Origin: Caballeronia arvi
GTDB taxonomy: Bacteria; Pseudomonadota; Gammaproteobacteria; Burkholderiales; Burkholderiaceae
Direction: 5' to 3'
Assembly: GCF_001544695.2 (NCBI RefSeq)
Contig: NZ_FCOM02000027.1
Coordinates: 39,769 to 103,768 of the forward strand
Length of the DNA: 64,000 bases
In this document: positions 1 to 8,569 of the stretch, one piece after another
How the letters are laid out: each line of letters starts with the position of its first letter
Numbering within the stretch: the first letter of the stretch is position 1
Made by a program: the position numbers and the translations under genes
Notes under the pieces: generated by a model
Told to the model about the DNA's origin: nothing
The model's database searches: none
The model's input: only the letters and a program-made list of their open reading frames with translations

Positions 1-145
1 TCTGATTGCAGAGGATGTTGATTGCCGTCGATTTACCCGCGTTCGAGCGCCCGCCAAAAGCGATTTCGGGCTGCGGCGTGGGCGGTAGATCGCGTAGATG
101 GTTGACGGTGGTGAAGAAGCGGGATTGATGAAGCAGGAATGACAT
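1..145 (-). CDS. engB: Ribosome biogenesis GTPase EngB/YihA, N-terminal part only
   Basis: The reverse strand from 145 down to the window edge encodes 48 residues starting MSFLLHQSRF. They include PEIAFGGRSNAGKSTAIN, the G1/P-loop of the EngB (YihA/YsxC) GTPases, which bind GTP and are needed for assembly of the large ribosomal subunit. The P-loop at about residues 31-40 is where the family has it. The remaining G motifs lie outside the window, so the gene is truncated by the window edge, not by mutation. It is divergent from the cytochrome gene to the right. Confidence 0.9.
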   Translation of the reverse strand, partial: MSFLLHQSRFFTTVNHLRDLPPTPQPEIAFGGRSNAGKSTAINILCNQ

Positions 146-222
146 GGGCGGCCCAATCGAAAGAGCGGTGAATACCAGCAGCCTTGAGAACCCGGCAAAT
201 ACTGGGCATGCCCCGACTGGCG

Positions 223-251
223 TCTTTGCGTGTAGCGGGTTATTGTACAAT
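223..251 (+). promoter_or_regulatory. Possible promoter for the cytochrome c gene
   Basis: In the 302-base gap between engB and the cytochrome gene a good -10 hexamer TACAAT lies at 246-251. The -35 region (TCTTTG at 223-228, 17-base spacer) is weak. The transcript would carry a leader of about 190 bases. Nothing else in 146-447 was recognised; in-frame codons run upstream of the chosen cytochrome start to about 184, but that stretch does not look like a protein of the family. Confidence 0.3.
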
Positions 252-447
252 ACGACGGATTTTTAAAGATCAGCACGGGCACGCAAGACCCAAGCCGCGC
301 GCGGCACCACAAGGAGCGAGACGTTTTTCAGAGGCATACTTTTGGGCCTCTTCGTTCAGAAGGTCAGGGTATCTTGCGGCGATGTTCGATCGCCGTCGTT
401 TTTTGCAGAACCTCACATTCTCACAAGACGAAAAACAGGGTACGCGA

Positions 448-1110
448 ATGAACCGACTGTACAGGTCTCTGGTGGTGATTCGGGCAGCGGCGGCTTTCGG
501 TGTAACAGCGGTATCAGTAACAGTGAGCGCGGCGGAGCCCGCGCAACCGGCCAAGCCGGACGTGGCTAGAGGGCAGGCCATCGCGACTCAGGTGTGCGCG
601 GCATGTCACGCGGCGGACGGCAACAGCGCCGGCGCGGCTTTCCCGAAACTCGCGGGCCAGCACGCCGAGTACATCGTCAAGCAGTTGAAGGATTACAAGA
701 CGCAGCCGGGTGCGAAGGCGCCGGCGCGCAACAATCCGATCATGGCGGGCATCGCGGGCGCGCTGTCGGATCAGGACATGGTGAACGTCGCGGCATACTT
801 CGCGTCGCAGAAAACCAAACAGGGCTACGCGCGTGACAAGAATGACGTCGCGCTGGGCCAGAAGATTTATCGCGGCGGCATCGCGGACAAGGGCGTACCG
901 GCGTGCGCCGCGTGTCACGGTGCAACGGGCATGGGCATTCCCGTGCAGTACCCACGGCTGTCGTGGCAGTGGGGCGATTACACGGTGGCGCAGTTGAACG
1001 CCTTCGCATCGGGACAACGCGCCAACAGCGAGCCGATGCACGCCGTCTCCTCCCGCATGAACGAAGCGGAGATGAAGGCGGTAGCGGATTACATCGCCGG
1101 GTTGCATTAA
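448..1110 (+). CDS. Di-haem cytochrome c4
   Basis: A 220-residue periplasmic electron carrier of the cytochrome c4 type. It has a hydrophobic signal peptide (about residues 1-29, ending before AEPAQ) and two CAACH haem c attachment sites, at residues 50-54 and 153-157, in two similar halves of about 85 residues, each followed by a Met suited to be the axial ligand (NPIM, EPMH). Cytochromes c4 pass electrons from the bc1 complex to terminal oxidases. The ATG at 448 was chosen because it places the signal peptide at the N-terminus; a longer reading frame from 184 would bury it. The ccsBA maturation genes follow directly, though a terminator separates them. Confidence 0.9.
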   Translation: MNRLYRSLVVIRAAAAFGVTAVSVTVSAAEPAQPAKPDVARGQAIATQVCAACHAADGNSAGAAFPKLAGQHAEYIVKQLKDYKTQPGAKAPARNNPIMAGIAGALSDQDMVNVAAYFASQKTKQGYARDKNDVALGQKIYRGGIADKGVPACAACHGATGMGIPVQYPRLSWQWGDYTVAQLNAFASGQRANSEPMHAVSSRMNEAEMKAVADYIAGLH

Positions 1111-1216
1111 TAAACGCAGCAGTCAGCGTCCAGCGGTTCCCGGCGTCGAAAGCGGGAATCGCCCATACTACGAAGCCGGTCCCGGGAAGATCCGAGAAGA
1201 CCGGCGCGAAAACAAG

Positions 1217-1268
1217 AAAAAGGGTGGGACGTCGGTCGATCAGACCGCCAGCGTCTCCACCCTTTTTT
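1217..1268 (+). terminator. Rho-independent terminator between cytochrome c4 and ccsB
   Basis: The arms AAAAAGGGTGG (1217-1227) and CCACCCTTTTT (1257-1267) pair perfectly, with a smaller GGTC/GACC hairpin in the loop and a T run at 1263-1268. It sits only 20 bases before the ccsB ATG. Confidence 0.85.
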
Positions 1269-1288
1269 GCTGTCCAGCCGGAGTTTGA

Positions 1289-3523
1289 ATGAGCGTCACC
1301 ACATCGGGTATCCAGTCGAAGTCGAGCCGTCGCGCCGTCAGGCATTTCGTCGAACTCGTCAGTTCGATGCGCTTCGCCATCGCATTGCTGGTCATTCTGG
1401 CGATCGCGAGCATCATCGGCACGGTGCTCACGCAGGAGGACCCGTATCCCAATTACGTGAATCAGTTCGGCCCGTTCTGGGCGGACATCTTCCGCGGTGT
1501 GAGCCTCTACAACGTGTACAGCGCGTGGTGGTTCATGCTGATCCTGATCTTCCTCGTGATTTCGGTGTCGCTGTGCGTCATCCGCAACAGCCCGAAGATG
1601 ATCGCGGACATCAAGAGCTGGAAGGATCGCGTGCATGAAGGCGGCCTGCGCGCATTTCATCACAAGGGCGAGTTCACGGTTGCGACGAACCCCGCGCAAA
1701 CCGCCGCCACGCTCGAGCGCCTTGCCGTGAAGATGGGTTATCGCACCGTCACGCGGCAGACCGACAACGGCGCGACGCTCATCGCGGGCAAGCGCGGCGC
1801 GATGACGAAGATCGGCTATATCTCAGCGCACGTCGCGATCGTGGTGATCTGTATCGGCGGCCTGCTCGACAGCAATCTGCCCATCAAACTGCAGATGTGG
1901 ATGTTCAACAAGACGCCGGTCAGCAGCAATGCCGTCATCAATGACATTCCGCCGGAGCATCGGCTCTCGACGTCGAACCCGACGTTCCGCGGCTACGCGT
2001 GGGTGCCGGAAGGCCAGTTCGTCGGCACCGCGATTCTGAACCAGCAGGACGGCTCGATCATCCAGGACCTGCCGTTTTCGATCCAACTGAACAAGTTCAT
2101 CGTCGATTACTACTCGACGGGCATGCCGAAGCTCTTCGCGAGCGACATCGTCGTGATCGATCACAAGTCGGGCAAGCGCATTCCGGCGCGCGTCGAGGTG
2201 AACAAGCCGTTCACCTATGACGGCATCTCGATCTATCAATCGAGTTTTCAGGACGGCGGCTCGAAGCTCGACATGACCGCCTGGCCGATGACCGGCGGCA
2301 GCGCGAAGACCGCGCCGTTCAGCGGCACGATCGGCGGCACGGCGCCCATCGGCACGCAATTCAAGGGCGCGCAGGGCGAAACCGTCGAATTCACCGATTT
2401 CCGCGCAATCAACGTCGAAAACATGACCGATGGCAGCGGTGCGCCGGATGCGCGCGGCGTCGGCAAGAAGGAAACGCTGCGCGACGCCTTCGACGAGCGC
2501 CTCGGCTCCGGCGCGAAAACATCGAAGCCGACGGATCTGCGCAATATCGGCCCGTCGGTGCAGTACAAGGTGCGCGGCACGGACGGCCAGGCACGCGAAT
2601 ACAGCAACTACATGCTGCCGGTCGATGTCAGCGGTCAGCGCATGTTTCTCGCGGGCATGCGCGTGAGCCCGAACGATCCGTTCCGCTATCTGCGCATTCC
2701 CGCCGATGAACAGGGCACGGTCAAGCAATGGATGGATTTGCGCGCCGCGCTCGCGACGCCGGCGACGCGCGCGGAAGCGGCGCATCGGTTCGCGCTGCGC
2801 TCGGTGCCGGCGGAAAACGCCGAGTTGCAAAAGCATCTCGAAGAAAGCGCGATCCGTGTGCTGAATCTCTTCGCGGGCGTCGATGAAACCGGCAAGCCGG
2901 TCTCGAATGCTCAGATGATTGGTGGTTTCCAGGGCATTGCGATGTTCATCGACAAATCGGTGCCGAAGGGCGAGCAGGAAAAGGCGGCGGGTCTGCTGAT
3001 GCGCATGCTCGAAGGCGCGATGTGGGACGTATGGCAGATATCCCGAGAGCAAAACGGCCTTCCGGAAGCTAAAGTGGATGAAAAGAACTCCGCGTTCGTG
3101 CAGTCGTCCATCAACGCGCTGTCCGACAGCTTTCTGTACGGTTCGCCGGTCTTCCTGCAACTGGACAACTTCAAGCAGGTGCAAGCTTCGGTATTCCAGT
3201 TGACGCGCGCGCCGGGTAAAAATCTGGTGTATCTTGGCAGCCTTCTGCTGGTGGTCGGCATTTTCGCGATGTTTTACGTGCGCGAACGCCGGCTCTGGTT
3301 CTGGCTCAAGGATTCGGGGCAGGGCGGCGCGAGCGTGCTGATGGCGATGTCCACCGCGCGCCGCACGTTCGATTTCGAGAAGGAATTCGTGCGCACCCGC
3401 GCGCAGATCGCGGCGGCGCTCGGCGTGAAGCCGGTCGAACCGGCTGATCCGTCCCCGACCTCAGGCGCATCCACGGCGCAAACGCAATCCGAAGCCACGG
3501 GCTCGGAAGTCTCGACACGGTAA
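1289..3523 (+). CDS. ccsB: Cytochrome c biogenesis protein CcsB/ResB
   Basis: ResB-family half of the System II cytochrome c synthase, which carries haem across the inner membrane and attaches it to CXXCH motifs of apocytochromes together with CcsA. The 744-residue length suits the proteobacterial form. Transmembrane segments are visible near residues 28-47, 78-98, 174-195 and at about 645-663, with the large periplasmic ResB domain between the third and fourth. The ccsA gene begins 4 bases after the stop. Likely clients in this window are the c4 cytochrome just upstream and cytochrome c1 (petC). The CcdA/CcsX thiol-reduction partners are not in the window. Confidence 0.93.
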   Translation: MSVTTSGIQSKSSRRAVRHFVELVSSMRFAIALLVILAIASIIGTVLTQEDPYPNYVNQFGPFWADIFRGVSLYNVYSAWWFMLILIFLVISVSLCVIRNSPKMIADIKSWKDRVHEGGLRAFHHKGEFTVATNPAQTAATLERLAVKMGYRTVTRQTDNGATLIAGKRGAMTKIGYISAHVAIVVICIGGLLDSNLPIKLQMWMFNKTPVSSNAVINDIPPEHRLSTSNPTFRGYAWVPEGQFVGTAILNQQDGSIIQDLPFSIQLNKFIVDYYSTGMPKLFASDIVVIDHKSGKRIPARVEVNKPFTYDGISIYQSSFQDGGSKLDMTAWPMTGGSAKTAPFSGTIGGTAPIGTQFKGAQGETVEFTDFRAINVENMTDGSGAPDARGVGKKETLRDAFDERLGSGAKTSKPTDLRNIGPSVQYKVRGTDGQAREYSNYMLPVDVSGQRMFLAGMRVSPNDPFRYLRIPADEQGTVKQWMDLRAALATPATRAEAAHRFALRSVPAENAELQKHLEESAIRVLNLFAGVDETGKPVSNAQMIGGFQGIAMFIDKSVPKGEQEKAAGLLMRMLEGAMWDVWQISREQNGLPEAKVDEKNSAFVQSSINALSDSFLYGSPVFLQLDNFKQVQASVFQLTRAPGKNLVYLGSLLLVVGIFAMFYVRERRLWFWLKDSGQGGASVLMAMSTARRTFDFEKEFVRTRAQIAAALGVKPVEPADPSPTSGASTAQTQSEATGSEVSTR

Positions 3524-3527
3524 GATC

Positions 3528-4733
3528 ATGGACCTTTCTCAAACCTCCTCTCACGCACCTGCCAAGACGGAACGTCCTGCGCAGGGCGGCTTGCCCGATG
3601 TCTCCGCGTTCGACGACCGTCCGTTTCTGCGGCGCCTGACGCCGGTCGACTGGCTCTTCGCCCTCGCGATGGTCGCTGGCGCGGGTTTCGCGCTCAATCG
3701 CTATCACGCGTACATGGACGTGTACGACATGGCCGTGCTGATCGGCGCGGTGCCGACGTTCGTCGTGCTCGGCTGGCGCTGGAAGCCGGTGCGCCTTCTG
3801 ATCGCGATGATCGCGGTGCTCGCGCTGTTTTCGATCCAGCTTTATCAGCACGATCTCGCGCGCGCCGACACCAATTTCTTCCTCAAGTACTTCCTGTCGA
3901 GCCAGTCCGCGATTCTCTGGATGAGCGCGCTCTTCATCCTCGCGACGCTCTTCTACTGGATCGGCCTCGTGACGCGTTCGCAGACCGGCGGCGCGATCGG
4001 CTCGCGCATGACGTGGGTCGCGGTGCTGATGGGCTTCACCGGCCTGATGGTGCGCTGGTACGAGTCGTACATGATCGGCACGGACGTCGGCCATATTCCG
4101 ATTTCAAACCTCTACGAAGTCTTCGTGCTGTTCTGCCTGATCACGTCGCTGTTCTATCTCTACTACGAGCAGCATTACTCGACGCGGGCGATGGGCGCGT
4201 TCGTGCTGCTCGTCATCAGCGCGGCAGTCGGCTTTCTGATGTGGTACTCGATCGCCCGCGACGCGCAGCAGATTCAGCCGCTCGTGCCCGCGCTGCAAAG
4301 CTGGTGGATGAAGATCCACGTGCCGGCGAACTTCATCGGCTACGGCAGCTTCGCGCTTTCGGCGATGGTCTCCGTCGCGTATCTCGGGAAGCAGCGTGGG
4401 TTCATGGCGGACCGTCTGCCGTCGCTCGAAGTGCTCGACGACGTCATGTACAAGTCGATCGCGGTCGGTTTCGCGTTCTTCACCATCGCGACGATCCTGG
4501 GCGCGCTGTGGGCGGCAGAAGCGTGGGGCGGTTACTGGAGCTGGGACCCGAAGGAAACGTGGGCGCTGATCGTGTGGCTGAATTACGCGGCGTGGCTGCA
4601 CATGCGCCTGATGAAGGGGCTGCGCGGCGCGGCGGCGGCGTGGTGGGCGCTCACCGGCCTGATCGTGACGACCTTCGCGTTCCTCGGCGTGAACATGTTT
4701 CTGTCGGGCTTGCATAGTTACGGCAAGCTTTGA
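3528..4733 (+). CDS. ccsA: Cytochrome c biogenesis protein CcsA/ResC
   Basis: A 401-residue polytopic membrane protein, the haem-handling half of the System II synthase. The diagnostic tryptophan-rich WWD motif is present near residues 333-350 (WGGYWSWDPKETWALIVW), with conserved histidines in the flanking helices, for example in WWMKIHVPANF and LHSYGKL at the C-terminus. Databases name this family CcsA, CcsB or ResC inconsistently; the motif rather than the label decides the role. It starts 4 bases after ccsB, so the two are co-translated, and a terminator follows. Confidence 0.93.
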   Translation: MDLSQTSSHAPAKTERPAQGGLPDVSAFDDRPFLRRLTPVDWLFALAMVAGAGFALNRYHAYMDVYDMAVLIGAVPTFVVLGWRWKPVRLLIAMIAVLALFSIQLYQHDLARADTNFFLKYFLSSQSAILWMSALFILATLFYWIGLVTRSQTGGAIGSRMTWVAVLMGFTGLMVRWYESYMIGTDVGHIPISNLYEVFVLFCLITSLFYLYYEQHYSTRAMGAFVLLVISAAVGFLMWYSIARDAQQIQPLVPALQSWWMKIHVPANFIGYGSFALSAMVSVAYLGKQRGFMADRLPSLEVLDDVMYKSIAVGFAFFTIATILGALWAAEAWGGYWSWDPKETWALIVWLNYAAWLHMRLMKGLRGAAAAWWALTGLIVTTFAFLGVNMFLSGLHSYGKL

Positions 4734-4753
4734 TCGGCCGCATCGAACGAGAG

Positions 4754-4788
4754 AAAACCGCTATGCGTTGCGCTGGCGGTTTTTTTTC
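4754..4788 (+). terminator. Terminator after ccsA
   Basis: AAAACCGC (4754-4761) pairs with GCGGTTTT (4776-4783), followed by a run of T. It ends the ccsBA transcript before msrP. Confidence 0.8.
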
Positions 4789-4855
4789 GTCAGGCGATGG
4801 AATACGGGCATCCAATCTGCTGTTTGTCCGTATATGAACGAAGGAGCAACGCCTC

Positions 4856-5836
4856 ATGTGGATCAGACGAAATCGTCATTTTTATGGCGATGACATCCCG
4901 GGTCATGAAATCACGCCGCGCGACGTGTTCGAGAGCCGTCGCCGCGTGCTGCGCTCGATCGGTGCGATGGGCATGATGAGCGCGACGGGCCTCGCGCACG
5001 CGACGACGACATCGCCCGATGCGAAAGGCCAGAAGCTGGCCGCGACGACCAATCCGAAGTTCGTCGCGCTCGACAAGGCTACGTCGCTCAAAGACATTAC
5101 GACGTACAACAACTTCTACGAATTCGGCACCGACAAGGGCGATCCCGCCGAACATGCCGGCGCGTTGCGTCCGCGGCCGTGGAAGGTCTCTGTCGAAGGC
5201 GCGATCAAGAATCCGAAGGTCTACGACATCGGCGATCTCCTCAAGCTCGCGCCGCTCGAAGAACGCGTGTACCGGCTGCGTTGCGTCGAAGGCTGGTCGA
5301 TGGTGATTCCGTGGATCGGCGTGTCCTTGTCCGAACTCATCAAGCGCGCCGAGCCGACGGGCAGCGCGAAGTACGTGCAGTTCATCACGCTCGCAGATGC
5401 GTCGCAGATGCCGGGACTCTCGACGCCGATCCTCGAATGGCCGTATTCCGAAGGCCTGCGCATGGACGAGGCGATGAACCCGCTCACGCTGCTGACGGTC
5501 GGCCTGTATGGCGAAGTGCTGCCGAATCAGAACGGCGCGCCGGTGCGCGTCGTCGTGCCGTGGAAGTACGGCTTCAAGAGCGCGAAGTCGCTCGTGAAAA
5601 TCCGCTTCGTCGAAAAGCAGCCGCCGACGAGCTGGAACCTGTACGCGCCGAGCGAATACGGCTTCTATTCGAACGTGAATCCGAACGTCGATCATCCGCG
5701 CTGGAGTCAGGCGACGGAACGCCGCATCGGCGAGGACGGCTTCTTCGCGCCGAAGCGCAAGACGCTCATGTTCAATGGCTACGGCGATCAGGTCGCGTCC
5801 CTGTATCAGGGCATGGATCTGAAGAAGAATTTCTGA
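4856..5836 (+). CDS. msrP: Protein-methionine-sulfoxide reductase catalytic subunit MsrP (YedY)
   Basis: Periplasmic molybdopterin enzyme that reduces methionine sulfoxide in envelope proteins, using electrons from MsrQ. The 326-residue protein has a twin-arginine signal (SRRRVLRSIG, residues 27-36, then a hydrophobic stretch ending near AHA at 47-49). The Mo-ligating cysteine is Cys143 in RLRCVEGWSMVIPW, as in the family. Its Tat signal links it to the tatABC genes at 55.7-57.3 kb. msrQ follows after 3 bases, the usual msrPQ operon. Confidence 0.95.
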   Translation: MWIRRNRHFYGDDIPGHEITPRDVFESRRRVLRSIGAMGMMSATGLAHATTTSPDAKGQKLAATTNPKFVALDKATSLKDITTYNNFYEFGTDKGDPAEHAGALRPRPWKVSVEGAIKNPKVYDIGDLLKLAPLEERVYRLRCVEGWSMVIPWIGVSLSELIKRAEPTGSAKYVQFITLADASQMPGLSTPILEWPYSEGLRMDEAMNPLTLLTVGLYGEVLPNQNGAPVRVVVPWKYGFKSAKSLVKIRFVEKQPPTSWNLYAPSEYGFYSNVNPNVDHPRWSQATERRIGEDGFFAPKRKTLMFNGYGDQVASLYQGMDLKKNF

Positions 5837-5839
5837 ACG

Positions 5840-6484
5840 ATGTCCTCCGCTTCTCAGATCAAGAGCACGCGCGTCGCGACGGCACCGCGATGGATCGTTC
5901 CGGTGAAAGTCGCCGTGTTCATCGCGATGCTGTATCCGCTCGCGCGTCTGATCTTTCTCGGCGCGAACGGCGGATTGGGCGCGAATCCGATCGAGTTCAT
6001 CACGCGCTCGACGGGACTCTGGACGCTCGTCTATCTGTGCACCACGCTCTCGATCACGCCCGTGCGACGCCTGACCGGCGTGACGGCGCTCGCGCGTTTT
6101 CGCCGGATGATCGGACTCTTCGCGTTCTTCTTCGCCATGCTGCATTTCACGACCTACATCTGGTTCGATAAATGGTTCGATGTCGCCGAGATGGTGAAGG
6201 ACATCGGCAAGCGGCCGTTCATCACGGTCGGCTTCACGGCGTTCGTGCTGCTGATTCCGCTCGCCGTGACGTCACCCAAGGCGATGGTCCGCAAGCTCGG
6301 GCGCCGCTGGCAGACCTTGCATCGCACGATCTACCTGATCGCCGCGCTCGCCATCCTGCATTTCTGGTGGATGAAGGCGGGCAAGCACGATTTCGAACTG
6401 CCGAAGATTTATGGCTCGATCGTGATCGTGCTGCTCGGCTGGCGCGTGATTGCGTGGCTTCGAGCGCGAACCAGACGTGCATAA
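5840..6484 (+). CDS. msrQ: Haem-binding membrane subunit MsrQ (YedZ)
   Basis: A 214-residue inner-membrane b-type cytochrome of the ferric-reductase-like family, which passes quinone-derived electrons to MsrP. About six hydrophobic segments can be read, with histidines suited to haem ligation in MLHFTTYIWF, LHRTIYLIAALAILHFWW. It follows msrP after 3 bases and ends at a terminator shared with the convergent lysA gene. Confidence 0.93.
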   Translation: MSSASQIKSTRVATAPRWIVPVKVAVFIAMLYPLARLIFLGANGGLGANPIEFITRSTGLWTLVYLCTTLSITPVRRLTGVTALARFRRMIGLFAFFFAMLHFTTYIWFDKWFDVAEMVKDIGKRPFITVGFTAFVLLIPLAVTSPKAMVRKLGRRWQTLHRTIYLIAALAILHFWWMKAGKHDFELPKIYGSIVIVLLGWRVIAWLRARTRRA

Positions 6485-6488
6485 AAAA

Positions 6489-6513
6489 AAGCGACGCTAT
6501 TCGAGCGTCGCTT
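6489..6513. terminator. Bidirectional terminator msrQ / lysA
   Basis: A perfect 10-bp stem, AAGCGACGCT (6489-6498) with AGCGTCGCTT (6504-6513), loop ATTCG. A-rich on the left and T-rich on the right, so it can serve both converging transcripts. Confidence 0.85.
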
Positions 6514-6534
6514 GTTTCATCGAAGCGCGAAGCT

Positions 6535-7797
6535 TCAGTCCGGCAGGATCGATTCTCCGGCGAACAACTGCGCGACCGTCTCGCGCTCGCGCACGAGACG
6601 CGCGCGTTCGCCATCGACCATGATCTCGGCGGCGCGCGGACGCGTGTTGTAGTTCGAGCTCATCACGAAACCATATGCGCCGGCAGAGCAGATCGCGAGC
6701 AGGTCGCCCGGCTCGATGGCCAGATCGCGATCGCGTCCGAGCCAGTCGCCGCTTTCGCACACCGGACCGACGACGTCGTACTTGTGCGCGTTCGCGTTGC
6801 GCTTCTCGACCGGCACGATGCGATGAAACGCCTCGTACATCGCGGGGCGTGCGAGGTCGTTCATCGCGGCATCGACGATGGCGAAGTTCTTTTCCTCGCC
6901 CGGCTTCAGGAACTCGACGCGCGTGAGCAGCACGCCTGCATTGCCGACGAGCGAGCGTCCCGGCTCGAAATACACTTCGCGCTGGCCGTGGCCGCGCTTC
7001 TCGATGTGATCGAGCAGCGTCTTCACGAACACGCCGATATCGGGCGGCGTTTCGTCGTCGTAGGTGATGCCGAGCCCGCCGCCAACGTCTACGTGACGAA
7101 TGCTCATGCCATCGGCTTCGATCTGCACGACGAGTTCGAGCAGCTTGTCGACCGCATCGAGATACGGACTGATTTCGGTGATCTGCGAGCCGATATGGCA
7201 ATCGATGCCGACGACATCGAGATTCGGCATCGCATGCGCTTCACGGTACGTTGCGCGCGCATCGCTGAACGCGACGCCGAACTTGTTCGACTTCAGGCCC
7301 GTGGAAATATAAGGATGCGTTTTCGCATCGACGTCGGGATTCACACGCAGCGACACGGGCGCTTTCTTGCCGAGCGACTTCGCCACTTCGTTCAGCGCGT
7401 GCAGTTCGGGAATCGATTCGACGTTGAAGCACTTCACGCCCGCTTCGAGCGCCTCGCGCATTTCTGCGGCCGTCTTGCCGACGCCGGAAAACACGGTGTT
7501 CTCCGCTTTGCCGCCCGCCGCGAGCACGCGCGCGAGCTCACCCGACGACACGATGTCGAAGCCCGCGCCCATGCGCGCGAACACGTTGAGCACGGCGAGA
7601 TTGCTGTTCGCCTTCACCGCGACATGCACGGTTGCCTTGCGGCCCGCGCAGGCGTCGGCGTAAGCGTGATAGGCGCGTGAGAGCGCATCGCGCGAATAGA
7701 CGTAGAGCGGCGTGCCGAACTGCTCCGCGAGCGACACGGCGGAGACGCCTTCGGCGTGCAGCACGCCGTCGACGTAATGGAATGCGGAATCACTCAT
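6535..7797 (-). CDS. lysA: Diaminopimelate decarboxylase
   Basis: Converts meso-diaminopimelate to L-lysine, the last step of lysine synthesis. The 420-residue, fold-type III PLP enzyme shows the PLP-binding lysine Lys62 in HVAVKANSN, the HIGSQ motif at 201-205, the phosphate-binding glycine stretch VDVGGGLG near 237-244, the EPGR motif at 278-281 and the active-site cysteine Cys347 in CESGDWLG. Its start is ATG, and lptM lies 44 bases upstream on the same strand, the usual proteobacterial arrangement. Confidence 0.96.
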   Translation of the reverse strand: MSDSAFHYVDGVLHAEGVSAVSLAEQFGTPLYVYSRDALSRAYHAYADACAGRKATVHVAVKANSNLAVLNVFARMGAGFDIVSSGELARVLAAGGKAENTVFSGVGKTAAEMREALEAGVKCFNVESIPELHALNEVAKSLGKKAPVSLRVNPDVDAKTHPYISTGLKSNKFGVAFSDARATYREAHAMPNLDVVGIDCHIGSQITEISPYLDAVDKLLELVVQIEADGMSIRHVDVGGGLGITYDDETPPDIGVFVKTLLDHIEKRGHGQREVYFEPGRSLVGNAGVLLTRVEFLKPGEEKNFAIVDAAMNDLARPAMYEAFHRIVPVEKRNANAHKYDVVGPVCESGDWLGRDRDLAIEPGDLLAICSAGAYGFVMSSNYNTRPRAAEIMVDGERARLVRERETVAQLFAGESILPD

Positions 7798-7841
7798 GCG
7801 TGGAATCGGGTTGCGCCAATGAAGGCGTTAAGACTTGCGGA

Positions 7842-8150
7842 TCAGTAAGCAGACGATGCGGCTTTCGGCGCCGATGCAGCGTTGGGTGCGGCATTCAGAC
7901 CGGTCTCCGGCGAGAGCGTCAGCGGCTCGCCCGACGTATCCGGAACGCTGCCCGTGCGCGATGCCGTCTCGCTGCCCGGAGTGACATTCGAAGGCGGCGT
8001 ATTCTGGAGATCGTTGGGACGTTGCGGTAGCGGCGGGACTGTCGGCAGATAAAGCGAGCCGCGTTGCCCACAACCGCCGAGCGAGAGAGTGGCTGCGGCG
8101 CTCAAGGCCAAAGCCGCTACAATCGCGCTCATCCTGAAAACGACTCGCAT
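7842..8150 (-). CDS. lptM: Small lipoprotein LptM (YifL-like)
   Basis: A 102-residue lipoprotein with a hydrophobic signal and the lipobox LGGC; lipidated Cys27 is followed by GQRGSLYLP, the conserved start of the LptM/YifL family. In Escherichia coli LptM helps the LptD/E lipopolysaccharide translocon to assemble and form its correct disulfides. The rest is proline- and serine-rich and poorly conserved. The gene is upstream of lysA, as is common. A start at Met7 (MSAIVAAL) is also possible and would give a more ordinary signal peptide. Confidence 0.82.
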   Translation of the reverse strand: MRVVFRMSAIVAALALSAAATLSLGGCGQRGSLYLPTVPPLPQRPNDLQNTPPSNVTPGSETASRTGSVPDTSGEPLTLSPETGLNAAPNAASAPKAASSAY

Positions 8151-8185
8151 GACCGTCCCTATACGTTTAATCGATGGAGTTTAGC

Positions 8186-8503
8186 ATGACAGACCAGGAA
8201 TACCTGACGCTGGCGGAGGCCGCGCTGACGGCCATCGAGCGCTCGGTGGACGCAGCCGAGGCCGATATCGAATTCGAGCGCAGCGGCAATGTGCTCACGC
8301 TGGAATTCGAAAATCGCACGAAGGTGATCGTCAATCTGCAGCCGCCGAAGCACGAGATCTGGCTCGCGGCGAAGGCGGGCGGATTCCACTACAAGTACGT
8401 CGATGGCGCATGGCGCGATACGCGCGACAACAGCGAATTCTTCGCCACGCTGACCAAGTATTCGACCGAGCAGGCCGGCGAGCCGGTCCGCTTCAAGGCG
8501 TAA
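8186..8503 (+). CDS. cyaY: Iron donor protein CyaY (bacterial frataxin)
   Basis: Frataxin homologue of 105 residues, close to the 106 of Escherichia coli CyaY. It binds iron through an acidic first helix (SVDAAEADIEFE) and modulates Fe-S cluster assembly on IscU/IscS. The conserved VNLQPPKHEIWLAAKAGGFHY stretch, given here as its key W and H residues around 60-75, is present. The ATG at 8186 was preferred over one at 8174 because a TGGAG sequence lies 6 bases before it. It is divergent from lptM-lysA. Confidence 0.93.
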   Translation: MTDQEYLTLAEAALTAIERSVDAAEADIEFERSGNVLTLEFENRTKVIVNLQPPKHEIWLAAKAGGFHYKYVDGAWRDTRDNSEFFATLTKYSTEQAGEPVRFKA

Positions 8504-8518
8504 TTCAAGGCGTAAAAA

Positions 8519-8549
8519 AAGCGAGCGGGTCTTTCGACCTCGCTCGCTT
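8519..8549. terminator. Bidirectional terminator cyaY / mrcA
   Basis: AAGCGAGCG (8519-8527) pairs with CGCTCGCTT (8541-8549), with an inner GGTC/GACC extension. It lies between the converging cyaY and mrcA genes. Confidence 0.85.
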
Positions 8550-8569
8550 CGATCGTCGCAAGGGCGCGC

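Noticed and set aside
184..447. An N-terminal extension of the cytochrome c4 gene
   Set aside because: Open in frame, but it would put the signal peptide inside the protein and includes the likely promoter.
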